Below, one piece after another: positions 31,969-41,302 of a stretch of 41,838 bases of DNA. Made by a program: the position numbers and the translations under genes. A model generated the notes under the pieces. It worked only from the letters and a program-made list of their open reading frames with translations, had not been told where the DNA came from and did no database searches. Origin of the DNA: RGIG3178 sp964533965. Its GTDB lineage: Bacteria > Bacillota > Clostridia > Christensenellales > QAND01. Each line of letters opens with the position of its first letter. Position 1 is the first letter of the stretch. The stretch lies in contig CAZHNN010000020.1 in NCBI GenBank assembly GCA_964533965.1, positions 1 to 41,838 on the forward strand, in the 5' to 3' direction.

Positions 31969-32544
31969 TTGGAAGAACTGAAGAAACGGATACTGACACA
32001 AGGAAGGGTTCTCCCTGGCAACATTCTCAAAGTGGACGGATTTTTAAACCACCAGGTGGATGTTTCGTTGATGGAAGCCGTGGGAGAGGAGTTCCACCGT
32101 CTTTTTTCAGGTAAAGCTGTTACGAAAATTCTAACCATAGAGGCCAGCGGTATCCCTCTTGCATTCGCCGCAGCCAAGGCATTTAATGTTCCCTTTGTGT
32201 TTGCCAAAAAAGCTAAATCCGACAACATCGATTCCTCTGTATATACAAGTCATGTACATTCTTATACCTATCGAACCGGATATACCATCACCGTTTCCAA
32301 ACAATACCTTCATTCCGATGATAAAGTACTTATCATTGACGATTTTCTTGCAAACGGACAAGCCCTGAACGGGCTTATTGATATTGTACACCAGGCGGGG
32401 GCAACATTAGTAGGAGCAGGCGTCGCAATAGAAAAGGGATTCCAGAGCGGCGGCCGCGCTTTACGTGAAAACGGAGTCGATGTGAAGGCTTTGGCTACCA
32501 TCGAGGCATTTGACGGCGATCGGGTCGTCCTGAAGGCGGAATAG
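31969..32544 (+). CDS. xpt: Xanthine phosphoribosyltransferase
   Basis: A 191-residue purine salvage enzyme converting xanthine (or guanine) and PRPP to the nucleotide. The opening MEELKKRILTQG...VDGFLNHQVD matches Xpt. IEASGIPLAFAAA (58-68), the SYTYRTGYTITVSKQYL stretch and the PRPP-binding VLIIDDFLANGQA (120-132) are typical. I start at TTG 31969, where homologues begin; the ribosome binding site there is weak. An in-frame ATG at 31936 lies only about 6 bases after the expected transcription start and would be nearly leaderless. The codons upstream of the promoter are not coding. It is the first gene of the purine-uptake cluster. Confidence 0.93.
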   Translation: MEELKKRILTQGRVLPGNILKVDGFLNHQVDVSLMEAVGEEFHRLFSGKAVTKILTIEASGIPLAFAAAKAFNVPFVFAKKAKSDNIDSSVYTSHVHSYTYRTGYTITVSKQYLHSDDKVLIIDDFLANGQALNGLIDIVHQAGATLVGAGVAIEKGFQSGGRALRENGVDVKALATIEAFDGDRVVLKAE

Positions 32545-32592
32545 ATCCCTTTCGGGATTTATTTAAAAATCATTTTTGGAGGGCACACCAGA

Positions 32593-33723
32593 ATGAAAAA
32601 ACGCGTACTTGCCATTTTAATGGCACTGGCAACCGTGTTGGCGTTCGCGGGATGTAGCACGGCTACACCTTCGGCTTCGCCTTCGGCGTCGCCGACTGCT
32701 TCTTCTTCCGCAATGACGCTTGACAAGCTGAAGATCGGTTTCGTCTACATCGGGCCGAAGAACGACGGCGGCTGGTCACAGGCACATGAAGAAGGCCGCC
32801 AGGCGCTCATCGCGAAGTATCCCGGAATCCAGACGATGATCAAGGAAAACGTTCCGGAAACTTCCGAGTGCGAGCAGACGATCCGCTCGATGATCGACCA
32901 AGGCTGCAACGTTATCTTCACCACAAGCTTCGGCTATCAGGATTACACGGTAAAAATGGCGAAGGAATTCCCGAAAGTCCAATTCTTCCATGCAACCGGA
33001 TGGATGACTTCGACCAATCTGAGCCAATACAACGGCCGCCTGTATCAGGCGCGTTTCTTGGCGGGACTTGCTGCGGGCATGCGCACCAAGAATGGTAAGA
33101 TCGGTTATGTGGCGGCATTCGGCATTCCGGAAGTCGTTCGCGGAATCAACGCCTATGCCCTTGGCGCCAAGATCGCCAATCCCAATGCAACTGTAGAAGT
33201 CAAATGGACCGGTTCCTGGACAGACGCTTCCCTGGAGCGCGCCGCCGCGGAGAGCCTTCTGAACAAAGGCTGCGATGTGGTTGGATACCATATGGACATG
33301 ACCACGCCGATCGTAGCTGCCGAGAAAAAGGGCGTATGGGCCACCGGCAATAACGTTACCGCTGTCGGCGTTGCGGACAAGGCATATTTGACCGCCCCTC
33401 TGATGCATTGGGGAACGTACTATATTGACGTTGTGGGCAGGATGCTCAATGGCACGTATAAGGCAGGCGAGAGCTACTGGGGATCCATGAAGCAAGGCAT
33501 GGTTTCTCTTGACAAGCTGACCGCAGTCTGTGCACCGGGAACGCAAGCTCTGGTGGATCAGTATACCACCAAGCTGATGAGCGGCACCTGGGACGTCTTT
33601 ACCGGCGAGATCAAAGACCAGAAAGGCACCGTGAAAGTCAAAGCCGGCGAAGCTTTGAAAGACGCTGATTTGCTGAGCATGGATTGGTTCGTACAAAACG
33701 TCATCGGCACGATTCAAAAGTAA
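32593..33723 (+). CDS. BMP-family nucleoside-binding lipoprotein
   Basis: A 376-residue Med/PnrA-like (BMP) solute-binding lipoprotein. The lipobox FAGC places the lipidated cysteine at residue 21. A low-complexity spacer of Ser, Pro, Ala and Thr (about 24-40), encoded by a near-repetitive tcggcttcgc-type stretch, tethers the domain to the membrane. The mature domain has LKIGFVYIGPKNDGGWSQAHE, FTTSFGYQDYTVKMAKEFP and ADKAYLTAPLMHWGTYY. It captures purine nucleosides or bases for the ABC transporter encoded downstream. GGAGG lies upstream of the ATG. It is 48 bases after xpt. Confidence 0.94.
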   Translation: MKKRVLAILMALATVLAFAGCSTATPSASPSASPTASSSAMTLDKLKIGFVYIGPKNDGGWSQAHEEGRQALIAKYPGIQTMIKENVPETSECEQTIRSMIDQGCNVIFTTSFGYQDYTVKMAKEFPKVQFFHATGWMTSTNLSQYNGRLYQARFLAGLAAGMRTKNGKIGYVAAFGIPEVVRGINAYALGAKIANPNATVEVKWTGSWTDASLERAAAESLLNKGCDVVGYHMDMTTPIVAAEKKGVWATGNNVTAVGVADKAYLTAPLMHWGTYYIDVVGRMLNGTYKAGESYWGSMKQGMVSLDKLTAVCAPGTQALVDQYTTKLMSGTWDVFTGEIKDQKGTVKVKAGEALKDADLLSMDWFVQNVIGTIQK

Positions 33724-33745
33724 CTTTGTGATAAAGAGGGCATGC

Positions 33746-35293
33746 ATGGATCCGTACATCCAACTCAAAAACATCACCAAGACCTTCGGCAGCGTTGTAG
33801 CCAACAACAATGTCAATTTTGACGTCAGAAAAGGCGAGATCCATGCATTGCTCGGGGAGAACGGCTCCGGCAAGAGCACCCTTGTGAACATGCTGTCCGG
33901 GATTTACCGCCCGGACAGCGGTTCCATCCTCATAGACGGCAAAGAGGTTCGTTTTCATTCGCCCAAGGATGCCATCGACGCCGGCATTGGCATGGTGCAT
34001 CAGCATTTCAAGCTCATTGAAGTCCTAAAAGCCCGCGAGAACATCGTCGCAGGCCAGAAAGGCTCTTTTTTCATTCATAAGGCCAAGCAGGCTAAGGCCA
34101 TCGAGCAGATCAGTCTGCGCTACGGTTTGCGCGTGGATCTGGAAAAGCCAGTCTACAATATGTCGGTCGGTGAAAAGCAAACCGTGGAAATCTTAAAAGT
34201 GCTATACCGCGGCAGCAGCTTTCTGATACTGGATGAGCCGACTGCCGTTTTAACGCCGCAGGAGATCGAAAACCTATTCCGCATCCTGCGCAATATGAAA
34301 AACGAAGGCTGTTCCATCGTCATCATTACGCACAAGCTTAACGAAGTGCTGGAGATAAGCGACCGCGTGACGGTCCTTCGCAAAGGAAAAAGCATAGGCA
34401 CGGTGCTGACCCGTGACACGACCGCGCAGGAATTGACCGAGATGATGGTTGGCCGACGCATCAGCCTCGACATCGAGCGGGTTGCAGTGGACGAAAGCAA
34501 GGTGCATCCGCTGATGGAAGTGGATGACCTGTGCCTTGACACTTCGAGTGACAACAGGTCTCTCTCGCACCTTCATTTTACGCTGAACAGTGGAGAGATC
34601 CTGGGCATCGCGGGCATCGCGGGCAGCGGCCAGAAGGAACTGTGCGAGATCATCGCAGGATTGCAGAAGGCGAGCAGCGGCAGCGTCCGATTCAAAGGCG
34701 AAGACATCTTGGGAAAATCACCCCGTCAGATCATACGGCTTGGCATCAGCATGAGTTTTGTACCGGAGGACAGGCTCGGCATGGGCCTTGTGGCGGGGAT
34801 GGACCTTATCAACAACGTACTATTAAAAAGCTATCAGAATACGCCCGGGCTGCTGGTGAACCGCAATCAAGGGCGCGAGATTGCAGAAAAGATCGTTGAT
34901 GACTTTTCTGTTGATACGCCAAATGTCCAGCACATCGTCAGCAAACTCTCCGGCGGAAATATACAAAAGGTGCTGTTGGGGCGCGAGATCGCATTAAACC
35001 CGGAAGTGTTGATCACCGCATATCCTGTACGAGGGCTCGATATCGGTACTTCCTATCACATCTACGATATCCTGAACCAAAAGAAACAGGAAGGCGTCGG
35101 CATACTCTTCGTCGGCGAAGACCTGGACGTGTTGCTGGAGCTCTCGGATAGGCTTTTGGTTTTAAGCAACGGCACGATAATGGGGATCGTAGACCCGAAG
35201 GAAACGACCAAGGAGATGGTAGGCTTGATGATGCTCGGGCGCAGCCTCGAGGAACTGCAAGCGGAAGATTGTGCGGAGGTGCAGCATGTTTAA
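33746..35293 (+). CDS. Nucleoside ABC transporter ATP-binding protein (two NBDs)
   Basis: A 515-residue double-ATPase of the NupA/RbsA type. The first half has Walker A GENGSGKST, signature MSVGEKQ and Walker B FLILDEPTAVLTP. The second half has the usual degenerate Walker A (GIAGIAGSGQKEL), signature LSGGNIQK and an altered Walker B region, LITAYPVRGLDIG. Such asymmetric pairs are normal for BMP-type importers. ATG 33746 has GAGGG five bases upstream; the start at 33728 lacks one. Its last bases overlap the first permease gene by 8. Confidence 0.94.
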   Translation: MDPYIQLKNITKTFGSVVANNNVNFDVRKGEIHALLGENGSGKSTLVNMLSGIYRPDSGSILIDGKEVRFHSPKDAIDAGIGMVHQHFKLIEVLKARENIVAGQKGSFFIHKAKQAKAIEQISLRYGLRVDLEKPVYNMSVGEKQTVEILKVLYRGSSFLILDEPTAVLTPQEIENLFRILRNMKNEGCSIVIITHKLNEVLEISDRVTVLRKGKSIGTVLTRDTTAQELTEMMVGRRISLDIERVAVDESKVHPLMEVDDLCLDTSSDNRSLSHLHFTLNSGEILGIAGIAGSGQKELCEIIAGLQKASSGSVRFKGEDILGKSPRQIIRLGISMSFVPEDRLGMGLVAGMDLINNVLLKSYQNTPGLLVNRNQGREIAEKIVDDFSVDTPNVQHIVSKLSGGNIQKVLLGREIALNPEVLITAYPVRGLDIGTSYHIYDILNQKKQEGVGILFVGEDLDVLLELSDRLLVLSNGTIMGIVDPKETTKEMVGLMMLGRSLEELQAEDCAEVQHV

Positions 35294-36356
35294 AATCGAA
35301 AAACGCACTTCCCTTTCCCCATACAGACAGACGTTGTATATGTTTATGGCCATCGTATGTGCCCTGTTAGCTTCCGGCGTGATGGTAGCCCTGTTGGGTC
35401 AGGACCCCCTCAACATGTTCGTCAAGCTCATCGAAGGCTCGCTGGGTTCCGAATACCGCATCATCCAGACCATCAACAAGACGATACCGCTGATTATTTT
35501 GTCACTGGGTATCTCCGTAGCGTTTCGTATGAAATTCTGGAATATCGGCGCCGAAGGTCAGCTAATCATGGGAGGGTTCGGTGCGGCGTTCGTTGCATTC
35601 AAGTATCCCAATTTGCCCCTACCCATGCTCTTATGCCTGATGGCGCTGTGCGCGATTCTATTCGGCGCATTCTGGGCGTTCATCCCGGCTTTATTGAAAA
35701 GCAGGTTCGGCGCGAGCGAATCGCTGACCACCCTGATGATGAACTATATCGCCATCGAATGGATCACGTATCTGCAGACCGGCCCGTGGCGTGACCCGGC
35801 GGGCACCGGAATGCCCCGGATAGCCCAGTTTTCAGACAATGCGGCTATGCCTAAACTATTCGGCGTGCATGTGGGATGGATCATCGCGCTCGTTCTTGTC
35901 GTCGTCATGTATATCTTAATGAACCGAAGCAAGCTGGGCTATGAGATCTCCGTGCTAGGGGAAAGCGAGATGACAGCCCGTTACGCCGGCATGAACATCA
36001 AGCGGATCATGATCTATACTGTGCTGCTCAGCGGCGGCCTCTGCGGGCTCACCGGCATGATACAGGCCAGCGCCATCGAGCATTCGATCTCCAACCAGTT
36101 CTCCGGCGGCCTGGGTTTCACCGCGATCATGACTTCGTGGCTCGCCAAGCTGAATCCCGCCGCAACCGTGTTCGTATCGTTCCTGTTCGCTATGCTCCTG
36201 CAGGGCGGCAGCTATATCCAGGTAGCATTGCAGGTATCTTCCACCGTCGCTGCGATGATCCAGGGCGTGGTGCTGTTCTTCATTCTTGGCAGTGATTTCT
36301 TCATGCAGTACCGCATCGTCCTTACAAAGAAAACGCAGGAGGTGGCCAATCCATGA
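35286..36356 (+). CDS. Nucleoside ABC transporter permease 1
   Basis: A 356-residue inner-membrane permease of the BPD_transp_2 family, the NupB position. After a positively charged N-terminus it has about eight to ten hydrophobic segments. RMKFWNIGAEGQLIMGGFGA is the typical conserved motif, and SRFGASESLTTLMMNYIAI follows. ATG 35286 has GGAGG six bases upstream, within the end of the ATPase gene, so translation is coupled. Its stop codon overlaps the next start in ATGA. Confidence 0.93.
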   Translation: MFKIEKRTSLSPYRQTLYMFMAIVCALLASGVMVALLGQDPLNMFVKLIEGSLGSEYRIIQTINKTIPLIILSLGISVAFRMKFWNIGAEGQLIMGGFGAAFVAFKYPNLPLPMLLCLMALCAILFGAFWAFIPALLKSRFGASESLTTLMMNYIAIEWITYLQTGPWRDPAGTGMPRIAQFSDNAAMPKLFGVHVGWIIALVLVVVMYILMNRSKLGYEISVLGESEMTARYAGMNIKRIMIYTVLLSGGLCGLTGMIQASAIEHSISNQFSGGLGFTAIMTSWLAKLNPAATVFVSFLFAMLLQGGSYIQVALQVSSTVAAMIQGVVLFFILGSDFFMQYRIVLTKKTQEVANP

Positions 36357-37315
36357 ATGTCGCGATGTGGAGCGCGTTTTTGCAAACTTCCGTGCAGATG
36401 GGGACACCGATCCTATTGGCAACGCTGGGCGGGATCATGTGTGAAAAGGTTGGCAACATGAACCTTGGCATCGAGGGCTTGATGCTTCTTGGCGCCGCGG
36501 CAGGCTTTGCGACCGCCTATTATACGGGCAGCATTTGGATCGCATTGTTGGCTGCGGGCTTGGCGGGCAGTTTGGGCTGCCTCATCTATTCGTTTATCAC
36601 CGTCTCCCTGCGGGGCAATCAGGTCGTGACGGGCCTGGCGTTGACCATATTCGGGGGAGGATTGTCGGGATACCTTGGCGTACCGCTGGCAGGCTTGAAC
36701 CTTCCCGGAAGCATTGCGAATGCAGTATCGGCAATCAAGATCCCCTTTCTTTCCGATATCCCCGTCCTGGGACCAATGTTGTTCAACCAGAGCCTGTTCA
36801 TCTATCTCGGCCTTGGTTTTGCGATCCTTCTGTATCTGTTCTATTACAAGACGCAGATGGGCTTGAACGTCCGGAGCGTTGGAGAAAACCCGGCAGCTGC
36901 GGATGCTTCTGGCGTCAACGTGAATCGCATCAAATACATCAATGTCCTGTGCGGCGGTTTTTTGTGCGGCCTTGGCGGTGCGTATCTTTCCTTGGTCTTC
37001 GTACCGCGGTGGCAGGAAAACATAACGGCAGGCATCGGCTGGATTGCGGTGGCTCTGGTCATATTCTCCACCTGGCGTCCCATCCGGGCAATCTATGGCG
37101 CCTATTTCTTCGGTTTTCTGCGCGCTTTGACTTTCCAGATCCAGAATACAACAATCGTGCTCTTTGGTTTTCATTTTTCCATCTCAGCGCAGTTTTTGAG
37201 CATGTTACCATATGCCATGACGATCGTGGCGCTCGTTTTCATCTCTTTTCGAAAACGACCCGAAAATAGAGCACCCCAAAGTCTTGGTAGTACCTATTTC
37301 CGGGAGGAACGGTAG
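36353..37315 (+). CDS. Nucleoside ABC transporter permease 2
   Basis: A 320-residue partner permease (NupC position). It has TPILLATLGGIMCEKVGNMN, then NLGIEGLMLLGAAAGF and LRGNQVVTGLALTIFGGGLS, the BPD_transp_2 pattern. The start ATG lies in an ATGA overlap with permease 1, with GGAGG upstream. It is the last gene of the xpt operon, followed by a strong terminator at 37365. Confidence 0.94.
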   Translation: MNVAMWSAFLQTSVQMGTPILLATLGGIMCEKVGNMNLGIEGLMLLGAAAGFATAYYTGSIWIALLAAGLAGSLGCLIYSFITVSLRGNQVVTGLALTIFGGGLSGYLGVPLAGLNLPGSIANAVSAIKIPFLSDIPVLGPMLFNQSLFIYLGLGFAILLYLFYYKTQMGLNVRSVGENPAAADASGVNVNRIKYINVLCGGFLCGLGGAYLSLVFVPRWQENITAGIGWIAVALVIFSTWRPIRAIYGAYFFGFLRALTFQIQNTTIVLFGFHFSISAQFLSMLPYAMTIVALVFISFRKRPENRAPQSLGSTYFREER

Positions 37316-37364
37316 TTCTGCCATTATGGCTTCTGCACCAATACATACTGAACAGATATAATTC

Positions 37365-37394
37365 AAAGGCTGCATATCACAGCAGCCTTTTTAT
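37365..37394 (+). terminator. Terminator of the xpt-nup operon
   Basis: aaaggctgc (37365-37373) / gcagccttt (37382-37390), 9-bp perfect stem with an 8-base loop, followed by ttattta. Confidence 0.9.
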
Positions 37395-37455
37395 TTATTC
37401 GGCAAGATGACGATTTCTTTTTGTGCTTGTAATTTGCCATAAATTCCTAAATTAC

Positions 37456-37484
37456 TTGATATATATTACGATTATATGTATAAT
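37456..37484 (+). promoter_or_regulatory. Promoter of the NlpC/P60 gene
   Basis: TTGATA (37456-37461) and consensus TATAAT (37479-37484) with a 17-base spacer, very close to ideal, 24 bases upstream of the GTG start. Confidence 0.75.
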
Positions 37485-37507
37485 GTGTAATAATTAAAGG
37501 GGTTGAT

Positions 37508-38722
37508 GTGAGAGTGAATGTCTTGCAAGGGTCATCGAAAAAGCTACTGTCCTTCTCTTTGACATCGGTGTTTCTCTTCTCTTCGATGTTTCTGCCGGAT
37601 TATCGCGCACATGCCATGCCTTTTACAAATTTGACCAACACGATGCAGACGCTTGTAATCCAAAGTGTCACCACCAGCATCAACAGTGTCGCATTTTCTG
37701 ATGAGCAGGAGATCCAAACTGCAAACGATGGTACGGTCGTGGATGACCAAAACGGCGGCGACACGCAGACAGACACAGCGGGAACCGATGATACAGTCAC
37801 GGCTCCTACGCCTAAACCCGACGAAAAGCCAGCCGCCACTTCCCTGCGTCCGGGATCCTCGGGTGAGGATGTCAAAAAACTGCAAAAGCGTTTGACTGCC
37901 CTGGATTATTTTGACGACAGCGATAATGCAGACGGAGATTACGGCTCGGATACAACGCAAGCCATCAAACTGTTTCAGCGCACAAATGGATTGAGCATTG
38001 ATGGCATAGCGGGCGAATCGACGCTTGATTTGATCTACTCCAGCAAGGCCGCCAGATATACCATTAAACAAGGTGATAGCGGCTCTGACGTGGCCACGTT
38101 GCAGCGCAGGCTCAAGGAATTGAAATACTTCACAGGCTCCGCTACAGGCTATTTCGGGGCTTCCACCACGAAGGCGCTTAAGGCGTTTCAAAAGCGCAAC
38201 GATTTGAAAGAAGATGGAAAGGCCGGGTCAAACACGCGAGATCTGCTCTATTCGAGCAAGGCAAAAAAGGCGGCCACATCCTCGAGCTCCACAACCACCG
38301 GCTCTTCCACGCCTTCCACACCTTCCACAACGGCCGGGTCAAAGAGTGTCGCTAAATTTTTGGATTTTGCACAGGCACAGCTTGGCAAACGCTATGTTTC
38401 AGGCAACGAAGGCCCCAACTCCTTCGATTGCTCCGGATTTGTGTATTATTGCCTTAAGAACAACGGTGTGAATGTCGGCAGACTCAGCGCAAAGGGATTC
38501 AGCCAGGTGGATGAATGGACAAGCGTCAAGAAATCCGAGCTTAAGGCAGGCGATATCCTGTTCTTCGGCTTGCGCGGCAGCGCTTCCGTGGGTCACACGG
38601 GCATCTATCTTGGAGGCGGCAAGATGATCCATTGCTCCTCAAGCAAAGGCAAAGTGGTCATTGCCGATCTTTCCTCAAGCTATTGGGTAGACAACTATAA
38701 ATCGGCAAAGCGAGTATACTAG
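37508..38722 (+). CDS. Secreted peptidoglycan hydrolase, 2x PG-binding + NlpC/P60
   Basis: A 404-residue exported cell-wall enzyme, cleaving peptide stems of peptidoglycan. A signal peptide ends with AHA at 34-36. Two PG_binding_1 repeats lie at about 112-180 and 184-252 (LRPGSSGEDVKKLQKRL and IKQGDSGSDVATLQRRL). A Ser/Thr/Pro linker (253-278) follows, then an NlpC/P60 domain (about 283-404). The catalytic residues are Cys308 (FDCSGFV), His363 (VGHTGIY) and His375 (MIHCS). The start is GTG 37508 with AAAGGGG five bases upstream. The region 40-110 is low-complexity (Thr, Asp, Gln rich). It is monocistronic between a strong promoter and terminator. Confidence 0.95.
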   Translation: MRVNVLQGSSKKLLSFSLTSVFLFSSMFLPDYRAHAMPFTNLTNTMQTLVIQSVTTSINSVAFSDEQEIQTANDGTVVDDQNGGDTQTDTAGTDDTVTAPTPKPDEKPAATSLRPGSSGEDVKKLQKRLTALDYFDDSDNADGDYGSDTTQAIKLFQRTNGLSIDGIAGESTLDLIYSSKAARYTIKQGDSGSDVATLQRRLKELKYFTGSATGYFGASTTKALKAFQKRNDLKEDGKAGSNTRDLLYSSKAKKAATSSSSTTTGSSTPSTPSTTAGSKSVAKFLDFAQAQLGKRYVSGNEGPNSFDCSGFVYYCLKNNGVNVGRLSAKGFSQVDEWTSVKKSELKAGDILFFGLRGSASVGHTGIYLGGGKMIHCSSSKGKVVIADLSSSYWVDNYKSAKRVY

Positions 38723-38725
38723 TGT

Positions 38726-38769
38726 GGAAATAAAAAACCCCTTCTTCAACGAAGGGGTTTTTTATTTCC
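38726..38769. terminator. Bidirectional terminator, NlpC/P60 / SDR
   Basis: ggaaataaaaaaccccttc (38726-38744) and its exact complement at 38751-38769 form a 19-bp perfect stem with a 6-base loop; the built-in A/T runs serve both strands. The hairpin begins just after the NlpC/P60 stop and ends 2 bases before the SDR stop. Confidence 0.95.
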
Positions 38770-38771
38770 GA

Positions 38772-39533
38772 TTACAGAAGCAATCCGCCCGTAACGTCCA
38801 CGATGGCGCCAGCCATTTGAGACGCTTTATCGGACAATAAAAATGCCGTGATGTACCCCATCTCCTTCGGCTGCGCGATCGTCTTGGTCGGAATCAGTTG
38901 GCGCTTTCTTTCGGCCTCGGGTGACAGCTGGCCGCTCCAGGCGCTGTGAGAGGCTACATACCCCGGCAGTATAGCATTGAAATAAATGCCATGCTGTGTC
39001 ATCTCATTCGCCAGGCCTTTTGTTAGCGCCAATGCGCCGCCCTTTGATGCGACATAATGCGTATTGGCTGTACTGTTGGTAGAGACTGCGGATTTGGACA
39101 GAACGTTTACGCATCTGCCGCCCTTATTTTCTTTCAGGCAATGCTGTATGAATTTTTGGCACATCAGAAACATGCCTGTAAGGTTGGTATCCAAAAAACG
39201 CTGCCATTCGGATAACGGCATCTCCTCGATCTTCGAACGCCCCATAACGCCTGCATTGTTGACCAAGAGGTCCACGCCGCCAAATGCCTCGATGGCCCGT
39301 TCATACAGGCGTTCCACGTCTTCGGCTTTGCTGATATCAGCTTGCACGGCGATCGCCCTTACGCCATGGGTTTTGGCGAGGTTCTCCGCGAAAGCCTCAC
39401 ATTCCACTGGAGCAGAACGGTAGTCAATCACAAGGTTAACTCCTTCTTCCGCCAACACATCCGAAATACCGGCTCCTATGCCGCGCGCTCCGCCTGTAAC
39501 AATGGCTACCTTCCCTTTTAATCCTAGATCCAT
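38772..39533 (-). CDS. SDR-family oxidoreductase (FabG-like)
   Basis: A 253-residue short-chain dehydrogenase/reductase. It has the cofactor motif TGGARGIG (13-20), NNAG (about 91-94), the catalytic serine in VLSKSA and the YVASK tyrosine-lysine pair. DYRS after strand 2 gives an arginine that favours NADPH. It could act as 3-oxoacyl-ACP reductase or on a sugar or secondary alcohol; the closest SDR subfamily cannot be settled by eye. GGGAGG lies upstream of ATG 39533. It starts 75 bases after the phosphatase gene with no terminator between, so cotranscription is possible. Confidence 0.92.
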   Translation of the reverse strand: MDLGLKGKVAIVTGGARGIGAGISDVLAEEGVNLVIDYRSAPVECEAFAENLAKTHGVRAIAVQADISKAEDVERLYERAIEAFGGVDLLVNNAGVMGRSKIEEMPLSEWQRFLDTNLTGMFLMCQKFIQHCLKENKGGRCVNVLSKSAVSTNSTANTHYVASKGGALALTKGLANEMTQHGIYFNAILPGYVASHSAWSGQLSPEAERKRQLIPTKTIAQPKEMGYITAFLLSDKASQMAGAIVDVTGGLLL

Positions 39534-39608
39534 ATAAAAACCTCCCTCATATCAATCGGTTTGAATCACACAATATGCCAAAATAGAATCGTAGGTTTCG
39601 TTTTCTAT

Positions 39609-41096
39609 TCATTGAGGCAAGCTCAACAGTTTATAAAGGCGCAGGCAAATCTCATTATTCCGATATAAGCCGGAAAAGCCTTGTGCGCCCGCTCCCACTG
39701 CATAGAGCGGCAATGGAGCAGCAGTATGAAAGTATGTGCTGAAGCCAATCCCGATATGATGGTTGAGGATTGCGTTGGCCGTGATCGTCAGCGGCTCATA
39801 GGATCCGTAATCGCTGGAATTCGATTGACTCTTCAACGTCATGTCGTAAGCAGTTTTAAGCCGTTGCAGCTCACCGTTTGTCATAACCAGTTTCTTATCC
39901 GATGTGCCGGTTTCATTCTGCGGCGCTATGATTCCGAATACCTTCTGGATATCCTTGAGCACGGAATCAAAGGACGGTTTGTTCGCCTTATAGTTTACGA
40001 TATACGTGTCGTTGAAATGGGTAAATGACATCGTCTGCTTCTGTAGGTACTGCGGATACAGCGTGTATTCCATATTGGCATAGCCTAAACTCATGCCGCC
40101 GGTCTCGTGATCGCCTGTCACAAGGATCAATGTTTCATTCGGATGCTTTTGATAGAATTCCATCGCTGTCTTAACAGCGTCGTCCAACGCAAGTACTTCG
40201 GAAACCGCAGCATTGGAATCGTTGGCATGGCAGGCCCAGTCTATTTTGCCGCTCTCCACCATCATGAAAAATCCTGTGTCTGTACCCAGCATCTCAATGC
40301 CTTTGTTAACATAATCGGAAAGCTTCCAATCATTTGCCGTCGCATCCATCCTGTACGGTACGGTGACGTGCTCCTCATCGGACGCAGGCGGCACGACGAT
40401 TACCTTGCCGTCCCCAGCTTTGAGCTTGTTGGCGGATGCCGAATCGTTAATTACTTTGTATCCTGCTTGTTGCGCCAAAGTGTAGAGGTTTTGTGCCTTT
40501 CCTCCATTGGTCGTATTGTATAAACCGCCGCCTCCGAAATAATCAAAGCCGCTTTGTATCATATCCAACCCGATTTCATAGTACATGTTCCGTGAAGTTT
40601 GATGAGCATAGAACGCAGCCGGCGTGGCATGGTTGAGATAGACCGTCGTGACGATGCCGATCTTGTATCCCTTTTCCTGTTTCAACCTTTCCGCTATTGT
40701 TTCATACTTCGTCTTGCCGGATGTGTCCATGCCAATTTTGGAAGATTCGGTGCTGTTCCCCGTCGCAATGGCCGTTCCCGCGGAGGCCGAATCGGGGATA
40801 TAGGAATACGAATCATATGTCTCGATTGTTCCTATCGTGGGGAAATCCATGAAGCTCAGATGTTGTGTCGTTATCCCTTTTTGCTTGGATCCGAGATAGA
40901 GCGCCGCTGCCTGGACTTGCGCGTTGGACATACCATCTCCAATAAACAAAAAAATGTATTTAGGAGTTCCCTGCTGGGATGTTTGAGCGTTCTGTATCTG
41001 CTTTCCACCGGCTTGTTTGCATCCCGACAACCCAGAAAGAATCAAGAGCATCAAAAGGACTACGGCGGTCAATCGTTTCATCTTTTTATATTTCAT
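39609..41096 (-). CDS. Alkaline phosphatase (lipoprotein)
   Basis: A 495-residue PhoA-type metal-dependent phosphatase. The lipobox LSGC gives lipidated Cys26, so it is anchored on the outer face of the cell membrane. The mature protein has the metal ligand loop FIGDGMSN (51-58), the nucleophile Ser103 in PDSASAGTAIATG, ESGKIDWACHAND, and GDHETGG with further histidines near HTAAPLPLYAVG. It liberates phosphate from extracellular organic phosphates. No clear Pho box is seen upstream. The start at 41096 has only a distant GAGG. Confidence 0.93.
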   Translation of the reverse strand: MKYKKMKRLTAVVLLMLLILSGLSGCKQAGGKQIQNAQTSQQGTPKYIFLFIGDGMSNAQVQAAALYLGSKQKGITTQHLSFMDFPTIGTIETYDSYSYIPDSASAGTAIATGNSTESSKIGMDTSGKTKYETIAERLKQEKGYKIGIVTTVYLNHATPAAFYAHQTSRNMYYEIGLDMIQSGFDYFGGGGLYNTTNGGKAQNLYTLAQQAGYKVINDSASANKLKAGDGKVIVVPPASDEEHVTVPYRMDATANDWKLSDYVNKGIEMLGTDTGFFMMVESGKIDWACHANDSNAAVSEVLALDDAVKTAMEFYQKHPNETLILVTGDHETGGMSLGYANMEYTLYPQYLQKQTMSFTHFNDTYIVNYKANKPSFDSVLKDIQKVFGIIAPQNETGTSDKKLVMTNGELQRLKTAYDMTLKSQSNSSDYGSYEPLTITANAILNHHIGIGFSTYFHTAAPLPLYAVGAGAQGFSGLYRNNEICLRLYKLLSLPQ

Positions 41097-41230
41097 CTAT
41101 CTGTTTCGCCTCGATTTTCGTGATTTATATAATTAAACATGCAGATATAGAGAATTTAGCATTCGTGTTAAGCGTATCCAATAACGGATAAAAATACAAG
41201 TTCTTTTCATATTTTGGTCCGCACAAATGA

Positions 41231-41268
41231 AAAGCTCTTGCTGTTTTTATGCAGCAAGAGCTTTATTG
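41231..41268. terminator. Terminator of the oligopeptide-binding gene
   Basis: aaagctcttgctg (41231-41243) and cagcaagagcttt (41252-41264) form a 13-bp perfect stem with an 8-base loop. On the minus strand it is followed by ttcattt, terminating the gene at 41303. Confidence 0.88.
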
Positions 41269-41302
41269 TACCTGGAATCGGTACTATTGATCTTGTCTCA
41301 CA

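Noticed and set aside
32776..33891. Open frame of 371 codons antisense to the BMP lipoprotein gene
   Set aside because: Shadow of a well-supported gene, Cys/His/Arg-rich with no motif.
41097..41230. Pho box upstream of alkaline phosphatase
   Set aside because: A TTAACA is present, but no second copy with 11-base periodicity was found.
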